From Anaerolineales bacterium (GTDB taxonomy: Bacteria > Chloroflexota > Anaerolineae > Anaerolineales > UBA11579), in NCBI GenBank assembly GCA_025808555.1, contig CP075526.1, positions 1,464,712 through 1,528,711 of the forward strand: a stretch of 64,000 bases of DNA. The letters run 5' to 3'. Both the position numbers and the translations under genes were made by a program. Each line of letters begins with the position of its first letter. The first letter of the stretch is position 1. Shown here in pieces: positions 1 to 8,818 of the stretch. The notes beneath the pieces are model-generated. The model saw only the letters and a list, made by a program, of their open reading frames with translations. It was not told the DNA's origin and searched no databases.

Positions 1-1928
1 TTGATGCAAATGAGGCCGGAGGGGCGCACGGCTTCGAACTCGCTCAGCGCCATGCGCTTGATCTTGCCGTCACGCGTGGCCATGATGCAAAACTCTACCG
101 CCTGGAAGTTGGGCACCGCCACCGCGGCGGTGATGGTTTCAGTCTGGCTGACGTTGAGGATGTTCACGATCGGCGTGCCGCGGGCGGTGCGGTCCGCCTC
201 GGGGATGCGATAGGCCTTCTCCGAATACACTTTGCCGCGGTTCGAGAAGAACAGGATCGTATCCAGCGTGCGGGCCGGCACCAGCAGCACTACCTCGTCT
301 TCGTTCTTGGTGGCGTGGCCCTTGACGCCGGAGCCGCCGCGCCCCTGGGCGCGGAAGGCTTTGGCGGCTACGCGCTTGACGTAACCCTGGCTGGTGATGC
401 TCACCAAGGTGGCCTCATCCGCCACCAGGCTCTCTTCGCTTACGTCGCCCTTGCCCTCGCCGTCCACCGCGGTGCGACGCTCGTCTCCGTAGGCGGTGGC
501 CAGCTCGCCCAGGTCATCTTTGATCAGGCCCAGGATCTTCTTGGGGGATTTGAGCAGGTCCTTCAGATAGGCAATCCGCTCTTTGATCTGCTTGTATTCG
601 TCTTCGATCTTCTGGCGCTCAAGGGCGGCAAGGCGGCGCAACTGCATATCCAGAATGGCTTGAGCCTGCTTGTCGGAGAGCTTGAAGCGCTCCATCAATT
701 TCTCTTTGGCAACATCGGCATCCTTAGATTTGCGGATGGTGTTGATGATGTCGTCAAGGTTGGCCAGGGCGGTCAGCAAGCCTTCCAAAATGTGGGCACG
801 CGCCTGGGCCTTCTCCAGCTCGTACTTGCTGCGGCGGGTAATGACTTCCTGACGATGGTCGAGGAAGATCTGCAAAGCGCGCTTGAGCGAGAGCAGGCGC
901 GGCTCGCCATCCACCAGGGCCAGGATCTGGGCCGCAAAGCTGGATTGCAACGGGGTGTACTTGTACAGGCGGTTGAGCACCATCTTGGGTTGCGCGCCGG
1001 CCTTCAGCTCCAGCACGATGCTCAGACCTTCGCGGTCTGACTCGTCGCGCATGTCGGCAATGCCTTCTAGGCGGCCTTCGCGCACAAGTTCGGCAATGCG
1101 CTCGATCAGGTTGGTCATGTTGACCTGGTAGGGGATGGCGCTGACCACGATGCGCATGCGCCCGCGGCGGCCTTCTTCGATACGCGCTTTGGCGCGTACG
1201 ATCAGCTGGCCCTTGCCCTTGCTGTACAGGTCGCGGATGCCCTCTTCGCCCACGATGATGGCGCCGGTGGGGAAGTCTGGCCCCTTGACGAACTTGCGCA
1301 GGTCCTCGGTGGTGATGTCATCCAGGTTGTCGTAGCGGTCGATCATGTATTGCAGGGCGCCCACCAGCTCGCCCAGGTTATGGGGCGGGATGTTGGTGGC
1401 CATGCCCACGGCAATACCGGAGGAGCCGTTGAGCAGCAGATTGGGCAGGCGGGCCGGTAACACGACCGGCTCCTTGAGCGAACTGTCGAAGTTATCGGTG
1501 AAATCTACAGTGTCTTTGTCAATATCGGCCAGCAGCTCTTCGGCCATGGGGTGCAGGCGCGCCTCGGTATAGCGCATGGCCGCCGGCGGGTCGCCGCCGA
1601 TGGAGCCGAAGTTGCCCTGGCCGCTGACGAGCATATAGCGCAGGGAGAAATCCTGCGCCATACGGGCCATGGCGTCGTAGACGGCATCATCACTGTGGGG
1701 GTGGTACTTGCCCAGTACCTCACCTACGATACGGGCGGATTTCTTGAACGATCCGGTGGCGCGGATACCCATATCCAGCATGGCGTACAAAATGCGCCGG
1801 TGCACAGGTTTCAGGCCGTCACGCGCATCAGGCAGGGCGCGTGAAACGATCACGCTCATGGCGTAATCGAGGTACGCCGAGCGCATTTGTGCGCCAATAT
1901 CTACAGGCTGGATGGAGCTTTTCGCCAT
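1..1928 (-). CDS. gyrA: DNA gyrase subunit A (5' portion, truncated by window edge)
   Basis: Breakage-reunion subunit of DNA gyrase, the type IIA topoisomerase that introduces negative supercoils. About 642 residues are visible and the C-terminal end lies outside the window. Seen: the N-terminal block with [20 protein letters not shown], the catalytic tyrosine at residue 120 within [10 protein letters not shown], and a GyrA-box-like QGRGGSG in the C-terminal half, which favours GyrA over ParC. The start ATG (1926-1928) has a GAAAGG ribosome-binding site at 1934-1939. The quinolone-determining loop reads [10 protein letters not shown], so the positions equivalent to E. coli Gly81 and Ser83 are Ser and Asp. 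Transcribed divergently from the kinase operon. Confidence 0.97.
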   Translation of the reverse strand, partial: MAKSSIQPVDIGAQMRSAYLDYAMSVIVSRALPDARDGLKPVHRRILYAMLDMGIRATGSFKKSARIVGEVLGKYHPHSDDAVYDAMARMAQDFSLRYMLVSGQGNFGSIGGDPPAAMRYTEARLHPMAEELLADIDKDTVDFTDNFDSSLKEPVVLPARLPNLLLNGSSGIAVGMATNIPPHNLGELVGALQYMIDRYDNLDDITTEDLRKFVKGPDFPTGAIIVGEEGIRDLYSKGKGQLIVRAKARIEEGRRGRMRIVVSAIPYQVNMTNLIERIAELVREGRLEGIADMRDESDREGLSIVLELKAGAQPKMVLNRLYKYTPLQSSFAAQILALVDGEPRLLSLKRALQIFLDHRQEVITRRSKYELEKAQARAHILEGLLTALANLDDIINTIRKSKDADVAKEKLMERFKLSDKQAQAILDMQLRRLAALERQKIEDEYKQIKERIAYLKDLLKSPKKILGLIKDDLGELATAYGDERRTAVDGEGKGDVSEESLVADEATLVSITSQGYVKRVAAKAFRAQGRGGSGVKGHATKNEDEVVLLVPARTLDTILFFSNRGKVYSEKAYRIPEADRTARGTPIVNILNVSQTETITAAVAVPNFQAVEFCIMATRDGKIKRMALSEFEAVRPSGLICI

Positions 1929-1989
1929 AAAAACCTTTCAATCTCGTTTGTTGCGGGAGTTTGTTGTTCAGAATATGGTCAGAGACTTA

Positions 1990-1995
1990 ATTATA
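1990..1995 (-). promoter_or_regulatory. gyrA -10 box
   Basis: A perfect TATAAT on the minus strand lies 61 bases before the gyrA ATG, which predicts a leader of about 55 nt carrying the GAAAGG site. No convincing -35 was picked out. Confidence 0.5.
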
Positions 1996-2066
1996 CCGTT
2001 AGGCCTTGTGCGGTTCTTCTTTACAGACTTGGCAATTTTGTAAACAGCCTGGGAGAGATGTACTGC

Positions 2067-2096
2067 TTGTGCTGGCAACGAGGTCTTATGTATACT
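2067..2096 (+). promoter_or_regulatory. Candidate promoter of the two-component operon
   Basis: TTGTGC (2067-2072), an 18-base spacer and TATACT (2091-2096) lie upstream of the first kinase gene. The predicted transcript starts near 2103 and has a leader of about 64 nt. The start codon of the kinase is a TTG with no strong ribosome-binding site. Confidence 0.4.
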
Positions 2097-2166
2097 TTTT
2101 TGCAAGGAATGTTCGTCATTCTTCCACCAAACCCTTTCGTTTTCGTCAGTAGATAGCGCAGGCGGC

Positions 2167-3207
2167 TTGAACAAAGTGATACCCACAATATCCCGCACGG
2201 GGCCACTTTCACCAGAGGTTTTGGTGCCGCGCCTGGGCGACAGCCTGGTCGAAAAAGGCCTGTTGACCCAGGCCCAACTGCAGCAGGCCCTGGCCTACCA
2301 GAAAGAGCGGCGTGGCGAGGGCGAGCGTGTGCTGCTTGGCCAGGCCCTGGTGGACCTGGGGCTGATCGACCGCCAGAAGCTGGACGCGGCGGTGACCGAG
2401 CAGATCGCCCAGCTGCAGGAAGCCCTGCACCAGAGCAACCTACTGCTGGAGCAGCGCGTGCAGGAACGCACGGCCGAGCTGCAGGAAGCGCTGAACAAGC
2501 TGACCGAGCTCAACCGCATGAAGAATGACTTCATCTCCAATGTGTCGCACGAGCTGCGGACCCCGCTGGCGCACATGGTGGGCTATATTGACCTGCTTTC
2601 GGCTGAGGCGCTGGGCACGGTGACCGATGATCAACGCTCGGCCTTGGGCGTGCTGGAGAAATCGTACAAGCGGCTGGCCAGCTTGATCGATAACCTGCTA
2701 TTCCTCTCGTTCGATACCGCTGAGACCCTGCATCTGGAGCCTAGGCCGGTGGATCTGGTGACCCTGTTCGGGCAGGTGATCGATCAGTACCAGGCGCGCG
2801 CCAGCAATGAGAACATCAGCCTGACCCAGGATGTGCCCCCCAGCCTGCCGCTGGCCCAGGCCGACATCAACCGACTGGAGTGGGCGCTGGGCCAGCTGGT
2901 GGACAATGCCCTCAAGTTCAATTCGCGGGATGGCCGCGTACATATCAACGCCCGCCAGGAAGGCTCGCGCATCGAAGTGGCCGTGGCCGACACCGGCATT
3001 GGCATCCCTGCGGACAAGCTGCAGGAGATCTTTGAGCCCTTCCACCAGCTGGATAGCTCCAGCACCCGCCGGCATGCCGGCACCGGCATTGGCCTTACGC
3101 TGGCCCGGCGCATCATCGAGGGGCATGGGGCCAGGCTGCTGGTGGAATCACTGCCGGGCAAGGGTTCGCGCTTTTCGTTCAGTCTACCGGTGTCGGCAGC
3201 AGCATGA
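2167..3207 (+). CDS. Soluble sensor histidine kinase with N-terminal MshEN-type domain
   Basis: 346 residues, no membrane segment, so cytosolic. Residues 21-83 contain two back-to-back copies of an RLGxxLxxxGLI...L pattern (RLGDSLVEKGLL and LLGQALVDLGLI), typical of the MshEN/GspE N-terminal fold; members of that fold bind cyclic di-GMP. A coiled coil (about 80-118) leads to the DHp helix with phospho-acceptor His128 (SHELRTPL). The ATP-binding domain has an N box at Asn247 (DNALKF), G1 DTGIGIP and G2 GTGIGL, all intact. TTG is taken as the start because no in-frame ATG precedes the kinase core. The next gene overlaps by 4 bases (ATGA). c-di-GMP binding is inferred from motif similarity only. 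Confidence 0.88.
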   Translation: MNKVIPTISRTGPLSPEVLVPRLGDSLVEKGLLTQAQLQQALAYQKERRGEGERVLLGQALVDLGLIDRQKLDAAVTEQIAQLQEALHQSNLLLEQRVQERTAELQEALNKLTELNRMKNDFISNVSHELRTPLAHMVGYIDLLSAEALGTVTDDQRSALGVLEKSYKRLASLIDNLLFLSFDTAETLHLEPRPVDLVTLFGQVIDQYQARASNENISLTQDVPPSLPLAQADINRLEWALGQLVDNALKFNSRDGRVHINARQEGSRIEVAVADTGIGIPADKLQEIFEPFHQLDSSSTRRHAGTGIGLTLARRIIEGHGARLLVESLPGKGSRFSFSLPVSAAA

Positions 3208-4445
3208 GCGAGCCGCCGCGCAACACGCTGCCTTTAAATGAATTGCAGGCCGTGTATGCCATCAGCCGCGTCGTAACCGAGACGCTGGATGTGGATAAGG
3301 CGCTGGCTGAGATCGTGCGTCTTTCCCGCCCGGTGTTCATCTTTGATAACGCCGTGTTGTACCTGGCTAGCGAAAGCGGCGCCCTGGAGCCGGCCTTCGC
3401 CCGCGCCATCGGCCGCGGGCGATCCTCTGAGGCTGACTCGGCCTGGGGCGAGGCGGCCGGGTTCGCCGCCTTCCGCGAGGCTCAGACCGTGGTCACCCAG
3501 CCGGAGCCTGACCCGGGCGCCGACCGCCTCGAGCAGCGCTCCTTCCTTGGCTTGCCGCTGCTGGCGGGCGGCAGCGCCATCGGGGCGCTGGTGTTCGTGC
3601 GCTTTGGCGGGCCTACCTTCACCAAGGCCCAGATCAACCTGGCGCAGTACATTGCGGCCCACGTCACCCAGGTGCTGGAGCATCGTCGCCTGGTGGAGCG
3701 CATCGGCAGCCTGGAGGCTGAGCGTCGTTTGAGCCAACTGCAGTCAGACTTCATTGCCACCGTATCGCATGAGCTTAAGACCCCGCTGGGCTTCATCAAG
3801 GGCTACTCCACCACGCTGCTCCGGCCAGACGCCAGCTGGAAGCTGGAAGACCAGAAAGAGTTCCTGACCATCATTGACGAGGAAGCTGACCGCCTGGTGG
3901 AATTGGTGGACAACCTGCTTGACTCCTCACGGCTGCAGAACGGCAGCCTGGATATAGACATTCGCCCAGTCGATCTGGCGGCGGTCATCGAAGAGAACAT
4001 CGAGCGCCTGCGCGTGCGCTTCCCGGCGCTGGACATTCGCTGGGCGCCGCCCAGCGAAGACAGCACCGTGGAAGCCGATGCGCGCCGGCTGGGCCAGGTG
4101 TTGGAGAACCTGGCCAGCAACGTCGCCAAATACGCCGTCAATGGCCCGCTGCAGATCGGCTTGCAACTGAGTGACGATGAGGCCACCTTGACCGTTAGTG
4201 ACAGCGGGCCAGGTATTCCGCCGCAACACCGCGAGCAGGTGTTCGAACGCTTTTATCGTTTGCCTGCCAGCAAAGAGCTGGCGCGCGGCAGCGGTTTAGG
4301 GTTATATATATGTAAGCAGATCGTTCTTGCGCATGGGGGCGAGATCAGCCTGGTTAAGACAAAGGGCAGGGGAGCTGAATTCATCATTCGCTTGCCGCGG
4401 CATACGCGCGTACCGCTGGCTGAGCACAAAGAGGGTACAAAATGA
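3204..4445 (+). CDS. GAF-domain sensor histidine kinase
   Basis: 413 residues, soluble. A GAF domain covers about residues 15-160, followed by a short helix and the DHp domain with phospho-acceptor His189 (SHELKTPL). The catalytic domain has N box ENLASNVAKY, G1 DSGPGIP and G2 GSGLGLYI. It overlaps the upstream kinase and the downstream regulator by ATGA junctions, so the three are translationally coupled and probably act in one phosphorelay. The ligand of the GAF domain cannot be read from the sequence. Confidence 0.92.
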   Translation: MSEPPRNTLPLNELQAVYAISRVVTETLDVDKALAEIVRLSRPVFIFDNAVLYLASESGALEPAFARAIGRGRSSEADSAWGEAAGFAAFREAQTVVTQPEPDPGADRLEQRSFLGLPLLAGGSAIGALVFVRFGGPTFTKAQINLAQYIAAHVTQVLEHRRLVERIGSLEAERRLSQLQSDFIATVSHELKTPLGFIKGYSTTLLRPDASWKLEDQKEFLTIIDEEADRLVELVDNLLDSSRLQNGSLDIDIRPVDLAAVIEENIERLRVRFPALDIRWAPPSEDSTVEADARRLGQVLENLASNVAKYAVNGPLQIGLQLSDDEATLTVSDSGPGIPPQHREQVFERFYRLPASKELARGSGLGLYICKQIVLAHGGEISLVKTKGRGAEFIIRLPRHTRVPLAEHKEGTK

Positions 4446-5125
4446 ATGAGCGCATACTAATTGTTGACGACGAGCCACGCTTTGTTCGCCTGATCGAGGC
4501 CAACCTGCAAACGGAGGGCTATCAGGTGCTCAAGGCTTCCAACGGCAGGCAGGCGGTGGAGGAAAGCGCCGCGCACAAGCCGGACATGGTGCTGTTGGAC
4601 GTCATGATGCCGGAGATGGATGGCTTCCAGGCTTGCGCCCGTATCCGTGAATTCTCCAACGTGCCCATCATCATGCTGACTGCCAAGGGCGATGAGGACC
4701 AGCGCATCAAGGGGCTGAACCTGGGGGCTGACGATTACATCGTCAAGCCGTTCTCGGCCGGCGAAATGCTGGCGCGGGTGCGCTCGGTGCTGCGCCGCGC
4801 CAAGACCGCCTCGCAAGAGGCGGGCGAGACGGTCTTCACCCGTGGCAACCTGCAAATTGACTTTGCGCGGGCTGAAGTGCGCCTGGAGGGCGAGCTGGTC
4901 TCGCTCTCGGCCACCGAGTACCGCCTACTGCTCCAGTTTGCCCATGCTGCCGGGCGCATTTTGACCGCTGAGGATCTGTTGCGCAACGTGTGGGGCGAGG
5001 AGTACAGCGAAGAGAAAGAGATCCTGTGGGTCAGCATCTCGCGGCTGCGCCAAAAGCTGGAGAAGGACCCCAAACAGCCAGAAATGATCGTTACCCACTC
5101 TGGTGCAGGGTACTCAATGCCCTAG
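4442..5125 (+). CDS. Two-component response regulator, OmpR/PhoB family
   Basis: 227 residues. The receiver domain has acidic residues Asp9/Asp10, phospho-acceptor Asp53 (LLDVMMPEMDG), Thr80 and Lys102 (VKPF). A winged-helix DNA-binding domain fills about residues 130-227 and ends SRLRQKLEKDP...GAGYSMP, standard for the family. It is the third gene of the kinase-kinase-regulator operon (ATGA overlap with the GAF kinase) and so is the presumed output of both kinases. Confidence 0.95.
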   Translation: MNERILIVDDEPRFVRLIEANLQTEGYQVLKASNGRQAVEESAAHKPDMVLLDVMMPEMDGFQACARIREFSNVPIIMLTAKGDEDQRIKGLNLGADDYIVKPFSAGEMLARVRSVLRRAKTASQEAGETVFTRGNLQIDFARAEVRLEGELVSLSATEYRLLLQFAHAAGRILTAEDLLRNVWGEEYSEEKEILWVSISRLRQKLEKDPKQPEMIVTHSGAGYSMP

Positions 5126-5159
5126 ACGTATTGATATTTGCATAGGAGATCGCTGACCC

Positions 5160-5432
5160 ATGTTGCCATCCAGTGAGCGGGGCTTTAGGCCACACATCAG
5201 CACGCTGCAATTCCCGGTCATTATTCAGACCCAGCACAACCGCATCCGCGGCCACTTGCATGCCCGCGAGAATGAGCGCATCAAGGATGCGCTCAACGCC
5301 ACCGAGCCGTTCATCGCCCTGACCCACGTACGCATCTATGACATCAACGGCGAGCGCGAACTGAGCGCCAGCGACTTTCTGGCCCTCAACCGCACCAGCA
5401 TCATCTGGGTCATCGAAGACCGCGGCGGCTAA
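5160..5432 (+). CDS. Small conserved-looking protein of unknown function
   Basis: 90 residues, no signal peptide or membrane segment. The chain alternates beta-like stretches (TLQFPVIIQTQHNRIRGHL) with a helix containing ENERIKDALN and a second strand set (PFIALTHVRIYD). The pattern of an RxKDxLN helix followed by FIxLTxV resembles small single-domain DUF6812-type proteins, but this is from memory and weak. AGGAG at 5144-5148 supports the ATG at 5160. It lies 34 bases behind the response regulator and may be co-transcribed with it. Confidence 0.7.
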   Translation: MLPSSERGFRPHISTLQFPVIIQTQHNRIRGHLHARENERIKDALNATEPFIALTHVRIYDINGERELSASDFLALNRTSIIWVIEDRGG

Positions 5433-5507
5433 CCACTCTCACAGGCGGCTAACGCCCCAGGTACCAAAACGCCCGCAGCGGCTAAAGCGCCACCGCAGGC
5501 CGCTGAA

Positions 5508-5530
5508 CGCTGCCGCAGGCAGCGTATAAT
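5508..5530 (+). promoter_or_regulatory. Promoter and candidate operator of the double-HTH regulator gene
   Basis: A perfect inverted repeat (CGCTGCC, 3-base loop, GGCAGCG; 5508-5524) abuts a perfect TATAAT (5525-5530), so it sits in the promoter spacer. The ATG follows 6 bases after the -10 box, at the predicted +1. A regulator dimer bound here would block polymerase, and the encoded HTH protein is the obvious candidate. Confidence 0.55.
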
Positions 5531-5536
5531 GCCGTT

Positions 5537-6214
5537 ATGAGTCAGGACCAGGCCATTCAGCTGCGCTCCAAGATCATCGGCGTGCTGCTGCGCGATGCAC
5601 GGCTGGCCGCCGGCAAGTCCCTCAAACAGGTCGCCGATGTCATCGGCCTCTCGAGCGGCACGCTGAGCGCTGTCGAGCGCGGCGCCAACTCGCTCTCCCT
5701 GCCGGAGCTTGAGCTGCTCGCCTTCTACCTGCGCATCCCCATCGATCATTTCTGGAACGAAGACATCGTCTCGCAAGACGTCTCGCCCGCTGACACCATG
5801 CAGGCTGAGAGCCTGCTGGCGTTGCGCCACCGCACGGTGGCGGCGCTGCTGCGCCAGGGGCGCAACCAGAAGAACCTGAGCCAGAAAGAGCTGTCCGACC
5901 GCACCAACATCTCGCCCAGCCGCATCCGCCGCTACGAGAGCGGCGAGACGCCCGTGCCGCTGCCCGAGCTGGAGGTGCTGGCCGCAACGCTGGGCTATCC
6001 ACTTGACAACTTCACCGATAGCAGCGGGCCGGTGGGCCAGTGGATCACTCAGACCAAGGCGTCAGCCCAGTTCGATGAGTTGCCGCGCGATATGCAGGAA
6101 TTCCTCTCCAACCCAGACAACCGCTACTATGTCGAGTTGGCCCAGCGCTTGAGCGATATTCCCGTCGAGCGTTTGCGCGCCCTTGTCGACACGATCAACA
6201 ACATCGTGAACTGA
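5537..6214 (+). CDS. Transcriptional regulator with two XRE-type helix-turn-helix domains
   Basis: 225 residues. Two Cro/C1-type HTH domains are visible, about residues 13-66 (LKQVADVIGLSSGTLSAVERG) and about 99-152 (LSQKELSDRTNISPSRIRRYESG). Each is followed by the usual LPELELLA helix and a [PI]LD[NH]F turn. A helical C-terminal tail (about 170-225) may mediate dimerisation. No catalytic domain is present. The ATG coincides with the predicted transcription start, so the mRNA is probably leaderless. The palindrome at its own promoter suggests autoregulation. Targets are unknown. Confidence 0.88.
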   Translation: MSQDQAIQLRSKIIGVLLRDARLAAGKSLKQVADVIGLSSGTLSAVERGANSLSLPELELLAFYLRIPIDHFWNEDIVSQDVSPADTMQAESLLALRHRTVAALLRQGRNQKNLSQKELSDRTNISPSRIRRYESGETPVPLPELEVLAATLGYPLDNFTDSSGPVGQWITQTKASAQFDELPRDMQEFLSNPDNRYYVELAQRLSDIPVERLRALVDTINNIVN

Positions 6215-6325
6215 TCTCTTCTTACAATTCTGTAAGCCCTAAGACCTCTAGTCACCACCTATACTGACCTTGCACTCCTGTTAGCAAGGGTGAAAAGATA
6301 ATGGCGATTGTTGTTCCTGGTGATA

Positions 6326-6353
6326 TTGACAGTTCGCGCCCAAGCAGTATATT
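6326..6353 (+). promoter_or_regulatory. Promoter of the HD-GYP gene
   Basis: TTGACA (6326-6331), 16-base spacer and TATATT (6348-6353). This predicts a start near 6360 and a leader of about 32 nt that contains a GGGGGA ribosome-binding site just before the ATG at 6392. Confidence 0.6.
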
Positions 6354-6391
6354 TGCGCGCTTGCATAAATCCATAAACACTGGGGGATGAT

Positions 6392-8776
6392 ATGGCGGGG
6401 TCTACGACTGGTTCACTGCCATCAATTGAGGGGAATGACCGTAGTTCAATCCGACTATTGCTTGTAGAAGACAACCCGGGCGACGCGCGCCTGATCAAGG
6501 AAATGCTCAAAGACGTTTCCAATATGGAATTGCGCATTGAGCATGCCGCAACGCTAAAAGATGGCTTGCAATATCTGGGCGACCCTGAGCTGCCGTTGGA
6601 TGCAGTGTTGCTGGACCTGGGCCTGCCTGACAGCCAGGGCTTTGACACGTTCACCAAGGTGCAGGAGCTGGCCCAGGCCTTCACGGTGATCATTCTCAGT
6701 GGGCTCAACGATGTGGACATGGCCCTGCATGCCGTGCGCAACGGCGCGCAAGACTATCTGGTCAAAGGCCAGATCAGCGGAGAGCTCCTGCTGCGCTCCA
6801 TTCGCCATGCCATTGAGCGGGATGAGGCTGACCGGTTGCTGCGTGAAAGCCGGGAACGTTACCAAAGCCTGGTGGACATGATGCCTGACGCCATCATGGT
6901 GCACCAGAATGGGCTGGTTGCGTTCGCCAATCCGGCCGCGGTCAAACTGCTGGGGGTAAGCACTCCTGACGCGTTGGTGGGTACGCCCATGATCGATCTT
7001 GTGCATTCGGAGTTCAAGGAGATCGTGGCTGAGCGAATTCGTTCGGCCGAGGCTGGCCAAAGCCAGTCTGTGCTGGAGCAGAAGTTTGTGCGCAGCGATG
7101 GCAGCGTGATTGACGTCGAAGTGACCGGCTGCCCCTTCACCTTCGAGGATCAGCCAGCCACCCAGATTATCTTCCGCGATATTACCGAGCGCAAGCAACG
7201 CGAGCGTGAGATCGAGGCGGTGGCTGCAGTCAGCAGCAGCCTGCGCCTGGCGCGCAGTGTCGATGACATTCTTCCTATTATTTTGGCGCAGGCGATTGCC
7301 TCTGTCAGCGCCAATTCAGCCACTATCACGCTGGTACAACCCGAAACGGGCGACCACCTGATTGTCTTGGGGCAGGCGGATTATCCGCTGCCCGTAGGCC
7401 AGGTCATTCCCGCCGGAAAGGGGCTCACCAGCCGGGTGGTGGAAACTGCTCAACCATACTTGAATAACAATTTAAAGACTAAGCCAGACGATGAGATGAT
7501 CAAGTTCCCGGAGATCCGGCGCACCAACGCGTTGGTCATCGTGCCGATCACAGCCGAAGATCGCGTGATCGGCACGCTGGGACTAGGGCGCGAGTTGCTG
7601 ATCGAGCAAAACGATATCCGCGTGTTGAGCGCCATTTGTGATATCGGTGGGGCGGCCATCCACCGCGCCAGCCTGTACGAGCAGACCGAGCGCCGCCTGC
7701 AGCACCTGCGCAGTCTGCGCGAAATTGACAACACCATCGCCACCAGCCTGGATCTCAAACTCACGCTGGATATGATCTTGAGCCAGGGCATTGCCGAGCT
7801 GCGCGTGGACGCCGCTTCGATTCTTCTGCTGGATGCGGAGCAGCTGCTCAGCTTTGCCGCCGGGCTGGGGTTCAGGACCGATCGGATTGAGCAGGCGCGC
7901 ATCAAGTTCGGCGATGGTCTGGCCGGCAAGGCCGCCAAAGAACGCACCATCGTGGAGGCGGCCGATCTGCGGGCTGACCCGCAACGCCTCAACTGGTCCG
8001 CGCTGGCCCAGGCCGAAGGTTTCCTCAGCTATTACGCCGCGCCGCTGATCGCCAAGGGTCGCGTCATCGGCGTGCTGGAAACATTCCACCGCAGTGTGGA
8101 GCCGCGCGATGCCGAGTGGAAGGATTTTCTGCTCACCCTGGCAGGCCAGGCTGCCATTGCCATCGATAACGCAGCATTGTTCAACGACCTGCAGACCTCC
8201 AATGAAAGCCTGCGTGAAGCCTACGAGCGCACGATCGAGGGCTGGGCGCATGCCCTGGCGCTGCGTGATATGGAGACGATCGAGCACAGCCGCCGCGTCA
8301 CGGAAATGACGGTGCGGCTGGCTCAAGCCTTGGGCGTGGCCGAAGAGCAGCTGGAGCATGTGCGCCGCGGCGCACTGCTGCATGACATCGGCAAGATGGC
8401 TGTGCCCGATCATATTCTGGGCAAGGCTGGCCCACTGGACGATGAAGAATGGGAGATCATGCGCCGCCACCCGGTGTACGCCCGCGATATGCTCACCGCC
8501 ATCAACTTCTTGTATCCTGCGCTGCCCATCCCGCTCTATCACCATGAAAAATGGGATGGCAGTGGCTACCCCGAAGGCTTGCAAGGCCGTCATATTCCGC
8601 TGGAGGCGCGCATCTTTGCCATCATTGATGTGTGGGACGCCCTCACCTCCAACCGTCCGTATCGCGATGCCTGGCCTGAGGAGAAAGTGGTCCAGCACCT
8701 CCGAGAGCAGGCCGGTAAGCACTTTGACCCAGCCATTCTGGATGCTTTTTTTACCCACATCCTTAAGCGCAGCTAA
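6392..8776 (+). CDS. REC-PAS-GAF-GAF-HD-GYP cyclic di-GMP phosphodiesterase
   Basis: 794 residues, soluble. Order of domains: receiver (about 19-140; phospho-acceptor Asp75, Lys125), PAS (about 150-265, ending IIFRDITERK), GAF (about 275-430), second GAF (about 440-600), and HD-GYP (about 615-790). The HD motif HDIGK (664-668) and the HHExxxGSGYP motif (717-727) are both intact, so hydrolysis of c-di-GMP to GMP/pGpG is expected. The receiver suggests control by a kinase, plausibly one of those at 2.2-4.4 kb, since none is encoded next to it. It has its own promoter. Confidence 0.93.
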   Translation: MAGSTTGSLPSIEGNDRSSIRLLLVEDNPGDARLIKEMLKDVSNMELRIEHAATLKDGLQYLGDPELPLDAVLLDLGLPDSQGFDTFTKVQELAQAFTVIILSGLNDVDMALHAVRNGAQDYLVKGQISGELLLRSIRHAIERDEADRLLRESRERYQSLVDMMPDAIMVHQNGLVAFANPAAVKLLGVSTPDALVGTPMIDLVHSEFKEIVAERIRSAEAGQSQSVLEQKFVRSDGSVIDVEVTGCPFTFEDQPATQIIFRDITERKQREREIEAVAAVSSSLRLARSVDDILPIILAQAIASVSANSATITLVQPETGDHLIVLGQADYPLPVGQVIPAGKGLTSRVVETAQPYLNNNLKTKPDDEMIKFPEIRRTNALVIVPITAEDRVIGTLGLGRELLIEQNDIRVLSAICDIGGAAIHRASLYEQTERRLQHLRSLREIDNTIATSLDLKLTLDMILSQGIAELRVDAASILLLDAEQLLSFAAGLGFRTDRIEQARIKFGDGLAGKAAKERTIVEAADLRADPQRLNWSALAQAEGFLSYYAAPLIAKGRVIGVLETFHRSVEPRDAEWKDFLLTLAGQAAIAIDNAALFNDLQTSNESLREAYERTIEGWAHALALRDMETIEHSRRVTEMTVRLAQALGVAEEQLEHVRRGALLHDIGKMAVPDHILGKAGPLDDEEWEIMRRHPVYARDMLTAINFLYPALPIPLYHHEKWDGSGYPEGLQGRHIPLEARIFAIIDVWDALTSNRPYRDAWPEEKVVQHLREQAGKHFDPAILDAFFTHILKRS

Positions 8777-8805
8777 GCCGACGCGGGCATTGCGAGCCGT
8801 CTATG

Positions 8806-8811
8806 TATAAT
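8806..8811 (+). promoter_or_regulatory. -10 box of a leaderless transcript (GNAT gene)
   Basis: TATAAT followed by 7 bases and ATG at 8819. The predicted +1 falls at or 1 base from the ATG, and an upstream in-frame ATG overlaps the -10 box itself, so it cannot be the start. Confidence 0.6.
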
Positions 8812-8818
8812 GGGGTTG

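Noticed and set aside
315..1040. 241-codon plus-strand open frame opposite gyrA
   Set aside because: Lies wholly on the antisense of a clear gyrA; high GC leaves the opposite frames open. No family features.
1887..2156. 89-codon plus-strand frame between gyrA and the kinase
   Set aside because: Starts within the 5' end of gyrA and runs through its promoter region; Cys/Phe-rich composition unlike neighbours and no ribosome-binding site.
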